The notes under the pieces are model-generated. The model was not told the DNA's origin. It did no database searches and worked only from the letters and a program-made list of their open reading frames with translations. From Beroe forskalii (taxonomy: Eukaryota > Ctenophora > Nuda > Beroida > Beroidae): 64,000 nt of DNA. Where the stretch lies: contig WFMF01000097.1 in the NCBI GenBank assembly GCA_011033025.1, forward strand, positions 248,001 to 312,000. Reading direction: 5' to 3'. The position numbers and the translations under genes were made by a program. Positions 11,226 to 22,454 of this stretch are shown here, piece after piece. Every line of letters starts with the position of its first letter. The stretch's first letter is position 1.

Positions 11226-12333
11226 AGACCCCAACTAATCGTGACATGATGCGTCACGTCATGCGTCCCCTGTTCGGAAGAAAATCCTAACTAATCGTGA
11301 CGTGACGCATCACGTCACGATCTCGCGCGCGCATTTCTTTCAGATTTTGACTTAGGATATCAATGAGCAGAGCGAGATCTAGTGTCAAATAAAGAAACAA
11401 GAAGGAGCTTCATATGATTCCTGACAAGTCAAAAGACAAAAGGTCTTTTACAACTCAAGTTGAAAGTTAGAGCGTCAACTAGGACCTGTTTTATTTGCCC
11501 AAAAATACTGCAATAACGCATTAACTTTAAAAATAAATAACCAAGCTATCGGTTGTCAGCAAAATTGAGCGAAAAATTCAAATTGCGAAGGCAGAACTGG
11601 AAACTACACAAGTACAGACTACACTCTACACAGAGCAAGGACAAGCAACATATCAGATAACAGCACAAGAGAAATGGTGTCTGCTGATTAGGTAGGCGTT
11701 GACCCCTGCTGTAGACTGACCACTGATCAGGTAACCTGTATCATGCAATAATGCAAGGGCGGTTGATATGAGACATAGGTCACCTGATCAGCCTACATCA
11801 GGGGTCAACGCCTACCTCATCAGCAGACACCATTTCTCTTTCTTGCTATCTGATATGTTGCTTGTCCTTGCTCTGTGTAGTGTGTTGCGGTTGGGCCTTC
11901 ACATTATTTATTGTTCGTTCAATTTTGCTGACCATCGATAGCTTCATAAATATGAAGTTTGTGCTTGATGCGTTATTGCAGTACTTTTGGGAAAATAAAA
12001 CAGGTCTTAGTTGAACCTTTCGCTTTCACCTTGAGTTGTTAAAGACCTCTTGTCTTGTGACTTGTCAGAAATCATATGAAGTTACTTCTTGTTTCTTAGA
12101 TCTCGCTCTGCTCATTGATATCCTGAGTCAAAATCTAGAAGAAATGCACGCGCGAGATCGTGACGTGACGCGTCATGTCACGATTAGTTAGGATTTTCTT
12201 CAGAACAGGGGACGTGTCCCCTGTTCTAACTAATCGTGACATGACGCGTGACGTGACGCGTCACGTCACGATTAGTTAGAACAGGGGACGCATGGCGTGA
12301 CGTGACGCGTCATGTCACGATTAGTTGGGGTCT
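11226..12333. mobile_element. 1.1-kb palindromic foldback element (TA-flanked)
   Basis: Near-palindromic over its whole length. The ends are AGACCCCAACTAATCGTGAC and its complement, flanked on both sides by TA. The arms pair through the GAGCAGAGCGAGATCTAG segment, the AAAAGACAAAAGGTC segment and the CAAGGACAAGCAACATATC segment down to a loop near 11750. The ends also hold smaller palindromes of the TGACGTGACGCGTCACGTCA type, repeated up to three times on the right. No transposase is encoded. TA flanks suggest a Tc1/mariner-type non-autonomous element, but TA is itself palindromic so the duplication is weak evidence. Confidence 0.75.
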
Positions 12334-12339
12334 TAGTCG

Positions 12340-14455
12340 AAAGCAACATGTCGAAAAGTAGCTCAAAAGGATAGACGGAGAGATCCCAGCATAGCCCCTT
12401 TTCGGACAGTTTTTTCAAGGAGCTATCTACATTGAACTTTTCTATCTCTTATCTCTCTTGAAGATTTGGCATGTTGCTTTCGTCCTATGAGAGTAGGGGC
12501 TAAATGCCACAACATGAAGCATCTGGAATGCGAAATGTATATGATATTAGCTTACTACATAGTCTCAAAACGTATTGTATGTGTGCTCATCAGTCAAACG
12601 CCACTCGTCAAAAGCCAAAAGGGTAGTAAAGAGGGCTATGAGCCACAGCCTTTCACAGTTTTTTTTTTACTTCAGGAAAACAGTTTACCATTTATTTCGA
12701 GTGCTGGGATGATTTCAAATCCAATTAAAGAGTTTTTGGTCATTATATCGAACCTTACTCCATTTTTACCCTAACTCGGCGAAAAGGTATTTCAAGAAGG
12801 GTTTTGAAGCCCACCTTAAACAGAAAAAACTCGTATTTCTATCTTGAGTGCTGGACTAACTAAATATTGAATCCAATATTTCACCACCTTCGCTTTTCAC
12901 TGATGAGCACACAACAGTAGGTACAGCACCTTATGAAAATTCATTTGGAGATCCACATTCTAAGCAGAACACCAAAATATCCGGTTAAGAATAATTGTAC
13001 ATATTCGCACCTATCTGACGTGCGTGCTGTGGATTGTCGGATTGATGTGCGCGCGGATTGTCACAAATTTTGCTGAATTACAGACAAAATGGAATGCGCG
13101 AAGTACGCGTACATGAATTTGATTGCGCTAAAAATAATTAGGGAAATTCAACCGACCAATATGCGCGCGGTTCGAACAGTACTTTGCATGCGCAGCTTCC
13201 TGCATAGGTGTGGGAACGCGCGCAGCGCTTTTCTACGGGGCTGGAAGGCACAACGCGAACAGGGGTATATCTGTTCAGCAATGCGCGGCTTCCCCTTCTT
13301 ACCCAACCCTCGTTGATAATGCATCAGCGGTTCATACATCCTCTGACAACATTTAGCTGTTTTGAGCATTGACCAGGCCACCAAAGTCTTTAACGGAATG
13401 TGCTGTGAGTGTGCCAGTAAAACATTGTCTGACTTAGTCAGAGGTCAGACCCATTATTTCTAATTTTAACGCCTGAAAATCAATTAAAGCCTGAAAATCA
13501 ATGTTGATGAAACTGACATAGCACTTACTTCAGCAGCAATTTTGACATTAAACAATAAATAAACAATCTTCCTTTTAATGTAAGATTACAAGGTTATGTT
13601 GAAGATCTTAACAAAGCAAAGTACTATAAACATCCATTATTTTGTTATATTTGGTTGTTGGAAATTTTCTGACCTGCTGACCCACTGATGCCAGTGCTGA
13701 ATTCTCACAGCCAACAACTCTAACTGAGATTAGGGTACTCCTCAGCATGAATTGTATAATGTACGATTCCCGTAAAACTAGGGATCTGGTTAGAGCAAAA
13801 TGTACGATTAACAAACGAATGGGAGTGTGATATCGAAAATTATCACATGAGGAGTTAGCCAAGTTTGAGAATTTTCAATATTGCACGTTCCATGAGTTTG
13901 TTAATTGTATTATTACATGACAAAACAGTTCTCCCTCCCACTTGGGTCTGATCACCATTGTCTGAATTCAATGCTTTTGTACATTTTGAGTGCTCCTTCA
14001 TAAAATCAACAATTTATCTAATGATATTCTGCTCTATTATTCTGCCACTGTACAGTAGTTCTATAAAGGAGTGATATATTGATAATTATCACACATGAAT
14101 TTGAGCCACGGGAAGGTAATAATATAAATAATAAAATGCCAAGTGAATCAGTTTAAATATGTAAATTTAGTGATGATATTCAGCCATCAAACTATGCTAC
14201 ATTATGTCTTAACAATAGTTTCTGTTTAGCACAGGATCCATTAATTCAAGAACACTTATGATTTGGTGAGATGCAAGAGACATAATCAATAATCATATTA
14301 GGAACTCAGTCTCTTTAGATGCAGACTCAGATTAACCTTCCTCTCTTTTGATAATTGCAGTTTGAGGAAAATTCTTATAATTGATAATCTTTCAGTGAAT
14401 TTTTGCCAAGCTAAAAACATTATTATATATCCTAGGCAATGTTAGTTTACTGAAA
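12340..14455. other. Intergenic or intronic DNA, no gene seen
   Basis: About 2.1 kb of moderately AT-rich sequence. The short frames at 12466-12774 and 13089-13316 lack conserved motifs and splice context. If the CCAAT site at 10.25 kb is the promoter, this is the first intron of the following gene. Confidence 0.4.
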
Positions 14456-14459
14456 CCAA

Positions 14460-17400
14460 ATGGATGCAATCAAGCGGCTATCTGGAACTACCTGCAGGTG
14501 AGTTGTATTCACAATTGTTGGTGAATGAATGAATAACTTATGTTGAACAGGTTATAGTTTAGGACTTTAGGTAATGATAGTTAATGATAGTGTGCAGGTA
14601 ATTTCATAAGCATTAGAGCTTTATATCAGAGATTTTTTTCATATTTTTCTTTATTTCATACTTTTGTAGTTACCTAGTCTTTTCATACATATTGGATTAT
14701 GTGTATGTTAAATAGTTAAATATTGATGCTAATTCTGACAACTGAGTCTCATACTGACATTGGACAATTTTGTTTTTGTTCACATTTATCCAGGCCAGGA
14801 ACTTTTTTTTCATAAACTGCTTCACCTATATTTGACACTTTTGTTAACCTTAAATTGCTCTTAACTGTCAATTTCAAAATTACTCTTGTTATCACCGACT
14901 CAGCATTGATTATTAGCCAACCTCTGCCACAGTTTTATGAAAACTATCTATCTGGAATAACCTCTGGTATTCAACTTATGTCTATTTGAATTTGAAGTAA
15001 AGAAAACATCAAAAATTCAAAAACTACAGCACAACAATTAACAGTAGTAACATAATAGAAAGCAATCACATAGAACTGATTATAATCTGCACATGCTCAA
15101 AAATTGATTTCCCTAGTGATAATGCCTCTTTTCTCCATTGTGATGATTTTTGGCATGCTCAAATCTAATTGTGTATGGCCTGTCAGCACAGAAAACATTA
15201 TTCAGGACGTGATAAGATCACTATACATCATTTATAAAGTAAAGTGACATGTGAATTTCACTTGTCACTTTACTTTATAAATGACATAGTGATCTGATCA
15301 TCTGAGTTATCAATTTTGTAACTAAACCCACTAAAGCAAAATCGGTTTGCATAAGGAGCATAATTCACAAAATTGTTAGTGCCTACACTTAGAAGGAGGA
15401 TAATGAAAATAATAATAATTTAATAATCTGAATAACCATATTATAAATTTTCAGTGAATACTCTGATAGTGAGATATCGTTTGGATCTCGACCTACAACT
15501 CCTGCCATCAATTCACTTCCAAGTACACCATTGAGTGAGTCATATAATATTCTAACAATGTTTATCTATAGACCAGTAATGCAATGCCTATTATAACAGG
15601 ACCAGCATTTTGCCTGAACATAACATTCTCCCTTGTTTACTGCCTGTGATTCGGTGAACAGGGAATTCTGAATGGTGGTCCCTTAATACTCCCAATTTTC
15701 AATTTCAAATTTATTCTTGATACATATTTATTATTCATACAAATTTTCTAATTTCAGAAATTTTAACAGAAGAAAATGAAGACCAGGAACTTTTTGAGGT
15801 GCATTCACCACAGCATGTTGGACCTAGTTCAGTGCACTTGGATATTCAAAGTCTAAATGTTACTCCTAAATCAAAAATCAGGAAATCACTTGAGATGGAC
15901 TCATCAGCTCATTCAAGTTATCGTGAAGTGCACCTCTCAGAAAATGAAAGTCCTTTTGCAGATCAGAATGATGGAGATGCAGATAACCATCTTGCTGAAG
16001 AGTTTGATAAAGTGATAGATACTGACAATATCAAACTTCCCCATAATATAAGCCTGACTGATCTGTGTGATAGTATTGACAGGCTTGATCTAGATTGTTC
16101 TCAGGATGCCCATAGAAACATGTCAAAAGAAACAAGTCCATATGTGTCTGGTGAGCTGAGAACAGAAATCAATAATCTTGGAAATATGCTTATATATGAG
16201 TCGAGCAAACCAGTCAGTGGAGAAACATCTTTTATAACACCTGAGGAGGAAGAGGAGCTTTTGGGTAGCCCAGATAAGACAGCTGATAATGTGGAAGACT
16301 CTCAGAATTTAACTAATTTTGATGAACTCCTAGATCATGACTTAGAAGTTCTAAGTGGAAACTTTCCTAAAAGTACAACTGCTGATATAGATATGTCAGA
16401 AATTACCAAGTATTTTGAGGATAAATATAATCCTGAGAATCAACCTCCACCTTGCCTGTCTATGAATGATAGTTTTCCCTGTGATGAATTTCTAGATCTT
16501 GACAGCATCCAAACCGAAGACTTTGTTCCTATTGATACCATCTCTTCCACCCTTAACACAGTTGAAAGTGGAGTCTATGAAGGCACTGGGGAAAGCACTA
16601 TGAATTTGGCAGATGTTTGTTTGCATGAAAACCTTAACACCTTGAATTTCTCATACTCTCTACCATTAGATTCAGGAGTTGCCAATGAAGGTCTTTTAAG
16701 CCAAGGATATGATGATATATCAGATACAGAGTTGTCTGCATATCTTGATGAGCAACCATCTGCTGTATCCCTCAAAAACCCTGATTATGAGGATGTGTCA
16801 GAAACTAATCTATCAGACTATGTGACAAGTGCTGTTTCTGTATCTAATACTGAAACAGAGATTAAGCCTGAACAATTGGCATCAGACATAGAAGTTGCAG
16901 AATCCTCTATCTGTAATGGAAACGATGCTTCTACAGAAAGCAATGAAGAAATCGTGCCAGATATAGCTGATGAAAATTCCAAAGATAGAATCAGCCCTGT
17001 AATTCATGAATCAGTAAATCATGAATCATTCATTTGTAACAAAACTGAAGTCAGATCTTTTGAAATTGAAGGTGAACCAACGACTTTCTTGGATAATGAT
17101 AGCTATCATTGTCATCCAAATGATGTGGTAAATGATCATGTAATGGACCAAGATTATCAAGAGTATGGAGCATTTCAACCTGGTTGTGACATGTCTGTGC
17201 CAGGTGATACAATTTTAGACATTTTTGCTGATGTTACTGGACAGAGTAAAATGATGTCAGTCAGACCATTGCATTTAAGGAAAAAGCAGGAATAGATGGT
17301 TCTTTCAAAGAGATCTGTGAGAGGTCTGATATTGGGGACAAACAAGAAACTCGAAATTTGCAGATGCTAGATGAAAATTCCCAGCGATTTCCTGAAACAA

Positions 17401-20306
17401 TCATGCCAGAAATGCTAAGTTCAGATAAAACCACTTCTTTTGAATTTGGTAATGGTGATGAGCATCACATAGCTAAGGTAGAGAAATGCAATGATCTTAG
17501 CCAAACTGAAGTAAGCCAAACTGAAGAAGATGAAGTTTCAGATAATATAGGAAATCAAAATGAAATATCTAGTGCTATTGATGCATGTGAGACCAGTATT
17601 AAAGACACCACATATTGTTATGAAGCAATTCAACCCAATTTAGATGAAGTGAAGGAGAGTACTGATGGGTATGATTTACATGATCAGCAAGATGAAACGA
17701 ATGACATAAAATTAGAAAATATGTCCAGTGATCAAATAGTTGAATCAGTCAATGTAGATGGTATTGATGAAGAAACTAGTGACTGCATCAACACGCATTC
17801 AGATAAAAAGTGTGAAGAAATTATCAATTCTGAGGAAGTTTCGTTAATCAAGGGACCTGATCAAATATTGCAGAATTCAGCTCCTGAAAGTGAGCATGAT
17901 GATGCTGATGTTATTGCATCCAGTGATTGGGAAATGATTCCTGTAACTGGCAATTCTCCATGCCTTGCTGTATATGATACAACTGAACATCAGGATGAAG
18001 AACTAATGGCATCAAAATCAGTCCATGAAAATATGACTGAAGAAGAAGATATTGATTGTAGTGTGATGCCCAAATCTGAAAGAACCGATCAAGCCTTGCC
18101 TAGCTTAACTGTTGAAAATAAATGTGATTTTGTTGACATTCCTGTTTCACCTGATCATGGAGATACCATTCCTGTATCTGAAGGTATACCAGAGCCTCTT
18201 AGTTGTGATTCACTATGCAATGAACAAATTACTGTCACGCAGTGCGCAAAAGCAAAGTGGAATCAAATTCTGAGGTAGAAATGGAGACAATTATGGGCTA
18301 TGGACAAGAGGTCGAGACAAAATATCTGATGTGTTTGTGTCAAAATATCAGCTTTGATACTCGCATCCGGATTGACACTGCTCTGAAGAGGTTGATGATA
18401 TAGCACTGAATGATGTTGAAACTATTGATGCTGGTGGTGACATAAACAATCATTCAAGTTTCTGCATCGATGGGGAACCTTTCAGTACTTCATGCTTTGA
18501 AGGTGAAACTGAAGAAATTGCAGTTGAGAATGTGGTCACTGCAGCTGAGGAAGATGATCAAATACTCCCCAGCATGGCTGCTGACATAGAATGTACCTCA
18601 CCAAGTCTTGGCGACCACTATCCTGCAACTGAAAGTGTGTCAGATGAACATGACATATCACTTGCCGATCAAGCACCTGTCACAGAGTGCTTACAAGATG
18701 CAGTGAAATCAGAGACAGAAATAGAGCCAGTTATTCAGCCTGGTCTGGAGGTTCATAACAAATCAGTTTTGTTTGTGGAAACCAGATTGGATTCTTCACT
18801 TTCAACTGGGACTTGTGCTGTAGAGTCTTCTTCTACTGTTACCAATGTAGAAATTGGAGGTGTTGAAGTTGATGAAAGTGCTGAAGTTGATGAAAGTATG
18901 AGAAATCAATTGAATGAATCCCAAAGTTCAGAATCAGTTGCAATTGAAAATAAAATTCTGATTGGATGGATGTTTCAAATGATGCGCATCTGAATGATGA
19001 ATGTCTCAACTCTGTACCAAAGAATGTCTCATTTGTCACTGATGACCTGCAGGAAGAAGAACAGTGGAAAACATTGCTCCTCAAATCTGCCAACATCAGA
19101 TTGAAGAGAATGAAGCAATACACGTGAAGAGTGATAATATTATCAACTTGGAAATCGAGACAAATGCTGAGACCAGTGCAATAGAAACTTCAAGTAGGGA
19201 ACTTGAGAGCGACCTCGCTGTAAATGGAACCACTTCTCATTCAGAAGGTGACCCTGTACCTGTCACTTCTCTTGCTATGGAATCCTCCAGTGGTAAAGAA
19301 AACATTCCTCCTCTTCCCAGTGACTCAGAAAATGGCAATATGAATCCTTAACATCAGGAGATGCTTATGTAGATGTTTATGAAGTAGCGAATGGAGAACT
19401 TAGTGAGCCAAATCCAGAAGGTAATGATGATGTTCAAGTTGACGTAGAGATGAATAACATTGATCAGTGTACTGAAGATGAAGATGATAAGGTTGCAACT
19501 ATGGAAAGTGATGATCTCAGTGTGATTCAGAGCAGTGATGCAGCAGATGTGGATATGTTACAGGAGACTTTAGATGTCATGGAAGATAATGACACTTCCC
19601 TAGGGAAGGATGGAGATGTGGCCTTGCTTCCTTCATCTCCTGATAGATCAGGCGAAAAATCGACTGAAACTGATACAGCCTCAGAACAATTCAATGAAAA
19701 TGAACCAGTTTCAGAACATTTTATTGAGAAAATCGATAAGGATGAAAATGAAGTAGTTTCAGAACTATCAACTGCACAAAAAGAAACTACAATTAGTTCT
19801 AACATCGATGCTGGACCTCCTGATGCAGTGGATTTGTTGCCCCCAGCTGACATGGCCAAACCATCTGACATGGAACAGGTATCTGAAAATACAATTGACG
19901 ACTTTGAGTGCAAACTCAACCACTAATAACTATGAAACAGACCAGTTGAAGGATACTTCTACCCAGTGCTGATTGCAATCAATCACCCCTCGTTGGTCAA
20001 GAGTCAGAGCCTAATAACAATCTAGATAAGTCTGGCAACAATAAGGATGTTGGAGAATCAATAGCACCAAACATAGCTCCTGGACCTGATGACGATACTT
20101 TTGACGAAAATATCACTCTTTCATCGAATGTTTCCAAGTTCATAGAGAAGGAAAAACCCAGGGAGTCCCTGGGACTGTTGTCACCTTCAGTTCTCAGGAA
20201 CATCGACAACGATGACTTCTTTATTAGTGAAATCAACTCTCCTTCCGTTTTGTTCAAAGAAAAAGATGTGGAAGAGCTGAAGAGCAAATTCCCTGCTCCT
20301 TCCCCT
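14460..20306 (+). CDS. Large acidic disordered protein, three exons, frame-broken in its 3' part
   Basis: Exon 1 is 14460-14497 (MDAIKRLSGTTC), exon 2 is 15455-15534 (SEYSDSEISFGSRP...) and exon 3 is 15758-20306. All junctions are GT-AG and phases agree (2, then 1), joining into the 15.8-17.3 kb frame. The protein is rich in Glu, Asp, Ser and Thr, with no membrane segment or fold. It has an internal repeat (YDDISDTELSAYLDE and YEDVSETNLSDYV), a KEN box (GKENIPPL, near 19300) and a WxxI site in SSDWEMIP. From about 17270 the acidic reading jumps frame near 17270, 18255, 18385, 18970, 19063, 19338, 19915 and 19967, without base-substitution stops. The first six jumps all equal loss of one base. 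This means assembly indels or a young pseudogene. Exon 3 ends at CCT/GTAAGT in phase 0, so more exons follow, perhaps at 22431. I do not recognise the family. Confidence 0.7.
15214..15294. repeat. Hairpin in intron 2 of the acidic-protein gene
   Basis: Inverted repeat with arms GATCACTA...TTTATAAAGTAAAGTGACA and complement, about 33 bp each with one or two mismatches and a loop of about 15 bp. Probably a small MITE-like element. Confidence 0.6.
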
Positions 20307-21325
20307 GTAAGTACTCACCTCTACCTAATGCTGGGGGTGTCACTGTCCCAATCATACCTAGCTCAATTGGAAGAGGACAATTGGGACTGTGGCACTCCCC
20401 CTTACTATATGTTCTGACCAATGCTTTGAGTTATAATTTGCTGGATAAATCTTCAAATAAGTCCGATTGATGGTCTTTGATTTATAACTTTTGTTGCCCT
20501 TGATTTAGAACTTTTATGGCCCTGATTTGGGAAATTTCGTATCATAAAAAATATTGCTCCTCCCCGGTACCCTGCAAAAATTATTGGAATCCAGGTGGCC
20601 TGAAGATTCCACGGATGTGATGCGTGTTTCATGGAAAAACGTTTAGCCGATTTAAAATGCATCGTTTTTCGTTTCAACTGATGTAATTTAGATTCCTCTA
20701 TCATCATGGGATGAAGAGATATCTTTGTCGATGAGTAAGAATACCGCTCCTAGACTCTCGGGCACTTTCTAAGCATGAAATGAACTATACGAAGGCTCGA
20801 AATGTGAATATGACTTGTTTGACCACTTTAAACTTTTATTTACCAGTCAATCAGAGTCTGTAAATTATTCTTTGTTGAATTTTAATATTTGCTAGAAATG
20901 ATTAGTTTGGATACAAAAAATCTTGTTTTTAGGAGTTGACCGCACTCCTTGGACCATCAGCCGGTTCAGGTCCGCGGCAGTGGGACCCGACACAACCCTC
21001 AGTTTGAGGGCTGTGTCTCTCGGTCATGAAGCTGCTTACCAACTTCAGCTCCATTCCCGAGATGTGGCATTGAGATGCCACAGGGCTGGCACGAAGAGTG
21101 AAACAGGGCTCACTGATTCTCAGCGGGTTTGTGGCAGAAGAACCATGGTCCTTTTTCACAAGCCCGGTCAGATGATCGTGTTTCACTCCCCCCACTGTGA
21201 CCCTGCCTCACGGCAGAATCGTTGGTTGCCTGGTGTCCGAATCTTTAGTCTGTTCATATCTGCTCCGTCTGATTTGGGGTTGTGTTGAGAAACACAGTTT
21301 GGGGTTTGTGTTGAGAAACACAGTT
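20307..21325. other. Probable intron; GC-richer block of unknown nature
   Basis: The segment starts with a good donor (GTAAGT). At 20331-20400 a small inverted repeat (CACTGTCCCAAT ... ATTGGGACTGTG) resembles one at 36270-36360. At about 20935-21250 the base composition rises to an exon-like level and both strands are partly open, but no motif is recognisable. It may be the 3' UTR or another exon of the minus-strand membrane-protein gene. At about 21277-21325 a 25-bp segment (GGGGTT.GTGTTGAGAAACACAGTTT) is tandemly duplicated. Confidence 0.35.
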
Positions 21326-21330
21326 TGATA

Positions 21331-21759
21331 TCATTCGATGTCGGAGGCGATCTCTTCGATGATGATAATAACATCGCTGGATTTCATCCTCTCTTCAGCT
21401 TCAGGGAACTTAGAACAGGTCTGATTCGGTGTGTTGGTTGTTTCTCTTCTCTCGTGACAATGAATGTCCACATCCACAACGGTTTCAATCGTCTGGGTAG
21501 CCGATGTCTTGAGAGTGGGTTTCTTGGTCAACACGTAGCTCTTCAGTCTCCGGTCCATGTGCTCTTGAAACTCAATGTAGCACTGGTCGGTAGCATCTTT
21601 CATCATGAAGAGGGTGTCGTTGGATTCTGCGAGTCGGTTCATCATGGTCGCCGAATCGTTCTTGGATCTCACAATCAAGAAGATGAAGAGTCCAAGTAGT
21701 AGGAGTGCAAGCATGGTCGAGGCCAGGCATAACGTCAAAACGAGGTTAAGCTGGTCCAT
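21331..21759 (-). CDS. Small single-pass membrane protein (142 aa)
   Basis: The first ATG in frame gives MDQLN followed by a strongly hydrophobic segment at about residues 6-27 (LVLTLCLASTMLALLLLGLF...IV). RSK and a hydrophilic tail of about 110 residues come next, ending in an acidic DVIIIIEEIASDIE. A positive residue after the membrane span suggests a signal anchor with the tail in the cytosol. The tail contains a short helical, possibly coiled stretch (MMNRLAESNDTLFMMKDA...). It is a single open exon on the minus strand, lying between two plus-strand coding blocks and possibly inside an intron. An RFX X-box lies 165 bp upstream. Family unknown. Intact length and organised domains make it a credible gene. 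Confidence 0.55.
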   Translation of the reverse strand: MDQLNLVLTLCLASTMLALLLLGLFIFLIVRSKNDSATMMNRLAESNDTLFMMKDATDQCYIEFQEHMDRRLKSYVLTKKPTLKTSATQTIETVVDVDIHCHERRETTNTPNQTCSKFPEAEERMKSSDVIIIIEEIASDIE

Positions 21760-21923
21760 AGTCGTCAACACGATTGCAAAGGGTCGTAGTTGATAATCAA
21801 CGTAGAAAGTGTGCGTATAGCAACGTAATCAGAATGTTGTGATAGTATTCTGCAAGGTAAAATACAGTGTAAACGCTTTTATACGCGCGCGAGTTCAGCA
21901 CGTGCAACAAAATTAACGGTTGT

Positions 21924-21936
21924 GTTGCCTAGCAAC
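21924..21936. promoter_or_regulatory. X-box (RFX-type) motif GTTGCCTAGCAAC
   Basis: A perfect near-palindrome matching the RFX consensus GTNRCC-N(0-3)-RGYAAC. It lies 165 bp upstream of the ATG of the minus-strand membrane protein and 519 bp upstream of the ATG at 22455, in CpG-containing DNA between the two divergent genes. RFX X-boxes at about -50 to -200 mark many ciliary genes in animals. Function here is inferred. Confidence 0.55.
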
Positions 21937-22271
21937 GGTCATATATCGAATACCAGATGTGAAAAAGTCGATTCAGGAAATTTACGGAATACCGGGTATC
22001 CTCGGAGAATTCCTGTGCCATTATTGGGACAAACTTTTTATCTCGCTCTTTCCTTCTGCGTAAACGTCTCTTTGTCCATACAATTAATGATATGATCGAG
22101 ATATTGTACCTCTAATTATTGGGGATTGAGGAAGGGGTAGAGAACCAAATTGGACTGCACTCGGGTCATTTTGAGAACGCCCTCGAATCGACAAATTTAC
22201 GTAAATTTTGTACGTTCGATCGATATATGAGGTTTTCGCCCGGTCTCAAAGAATTTGCCATTGTACGTAGC

Positions 22272-22331
22272 GCGCGAAACAAAATATCTAGCGCACGCTC
22301 GAATATTTCCTTGTTTCGCGCAAAATTTGAA
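22272..22331 (+). promoter_or_regulatory. Paired E2F sites and CHR-like element
   Basis: GCGCGAAA (22272-22279) and TTTCGCGC (22314-22321) are two consensus E2F sites in opposite orientation, 42 bp apart. TTTGAA (22326-22331), the CHR hexamer, follows directly. They lie 124-183 bp upstream of the ATG at 22455. This layout is typical of promoters switched on in S/G2/M phase and fits the KEN and SP/TP-rich protein downstream. Confidence 0.5.
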
Positions 22332-22454
22332 TTTTCAAAACTGACAGATAAATTAAACATTGAGGTCACGGTTATTATTTTTGCACGGGTGTTGAAATGT
22401 AACAACATTCTTGACTGTTACACATTTCAGCTGTACAAAGGAAAGCGGATTGTC

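Noticed and set aside
11226-12333. Palindromes as pure assembly artefacts
   Set aside because: Arms carry mismatches and indels relative to each other and the elements have defined ends, which inverted-read artefacts would not show.
20923-21288. 121-codon plus-strand frame
   Set aside because: The opposite strand is also partly open, the start is not a clear initiation site and no motif supports it; it may be UTR of the minus-strand gene.
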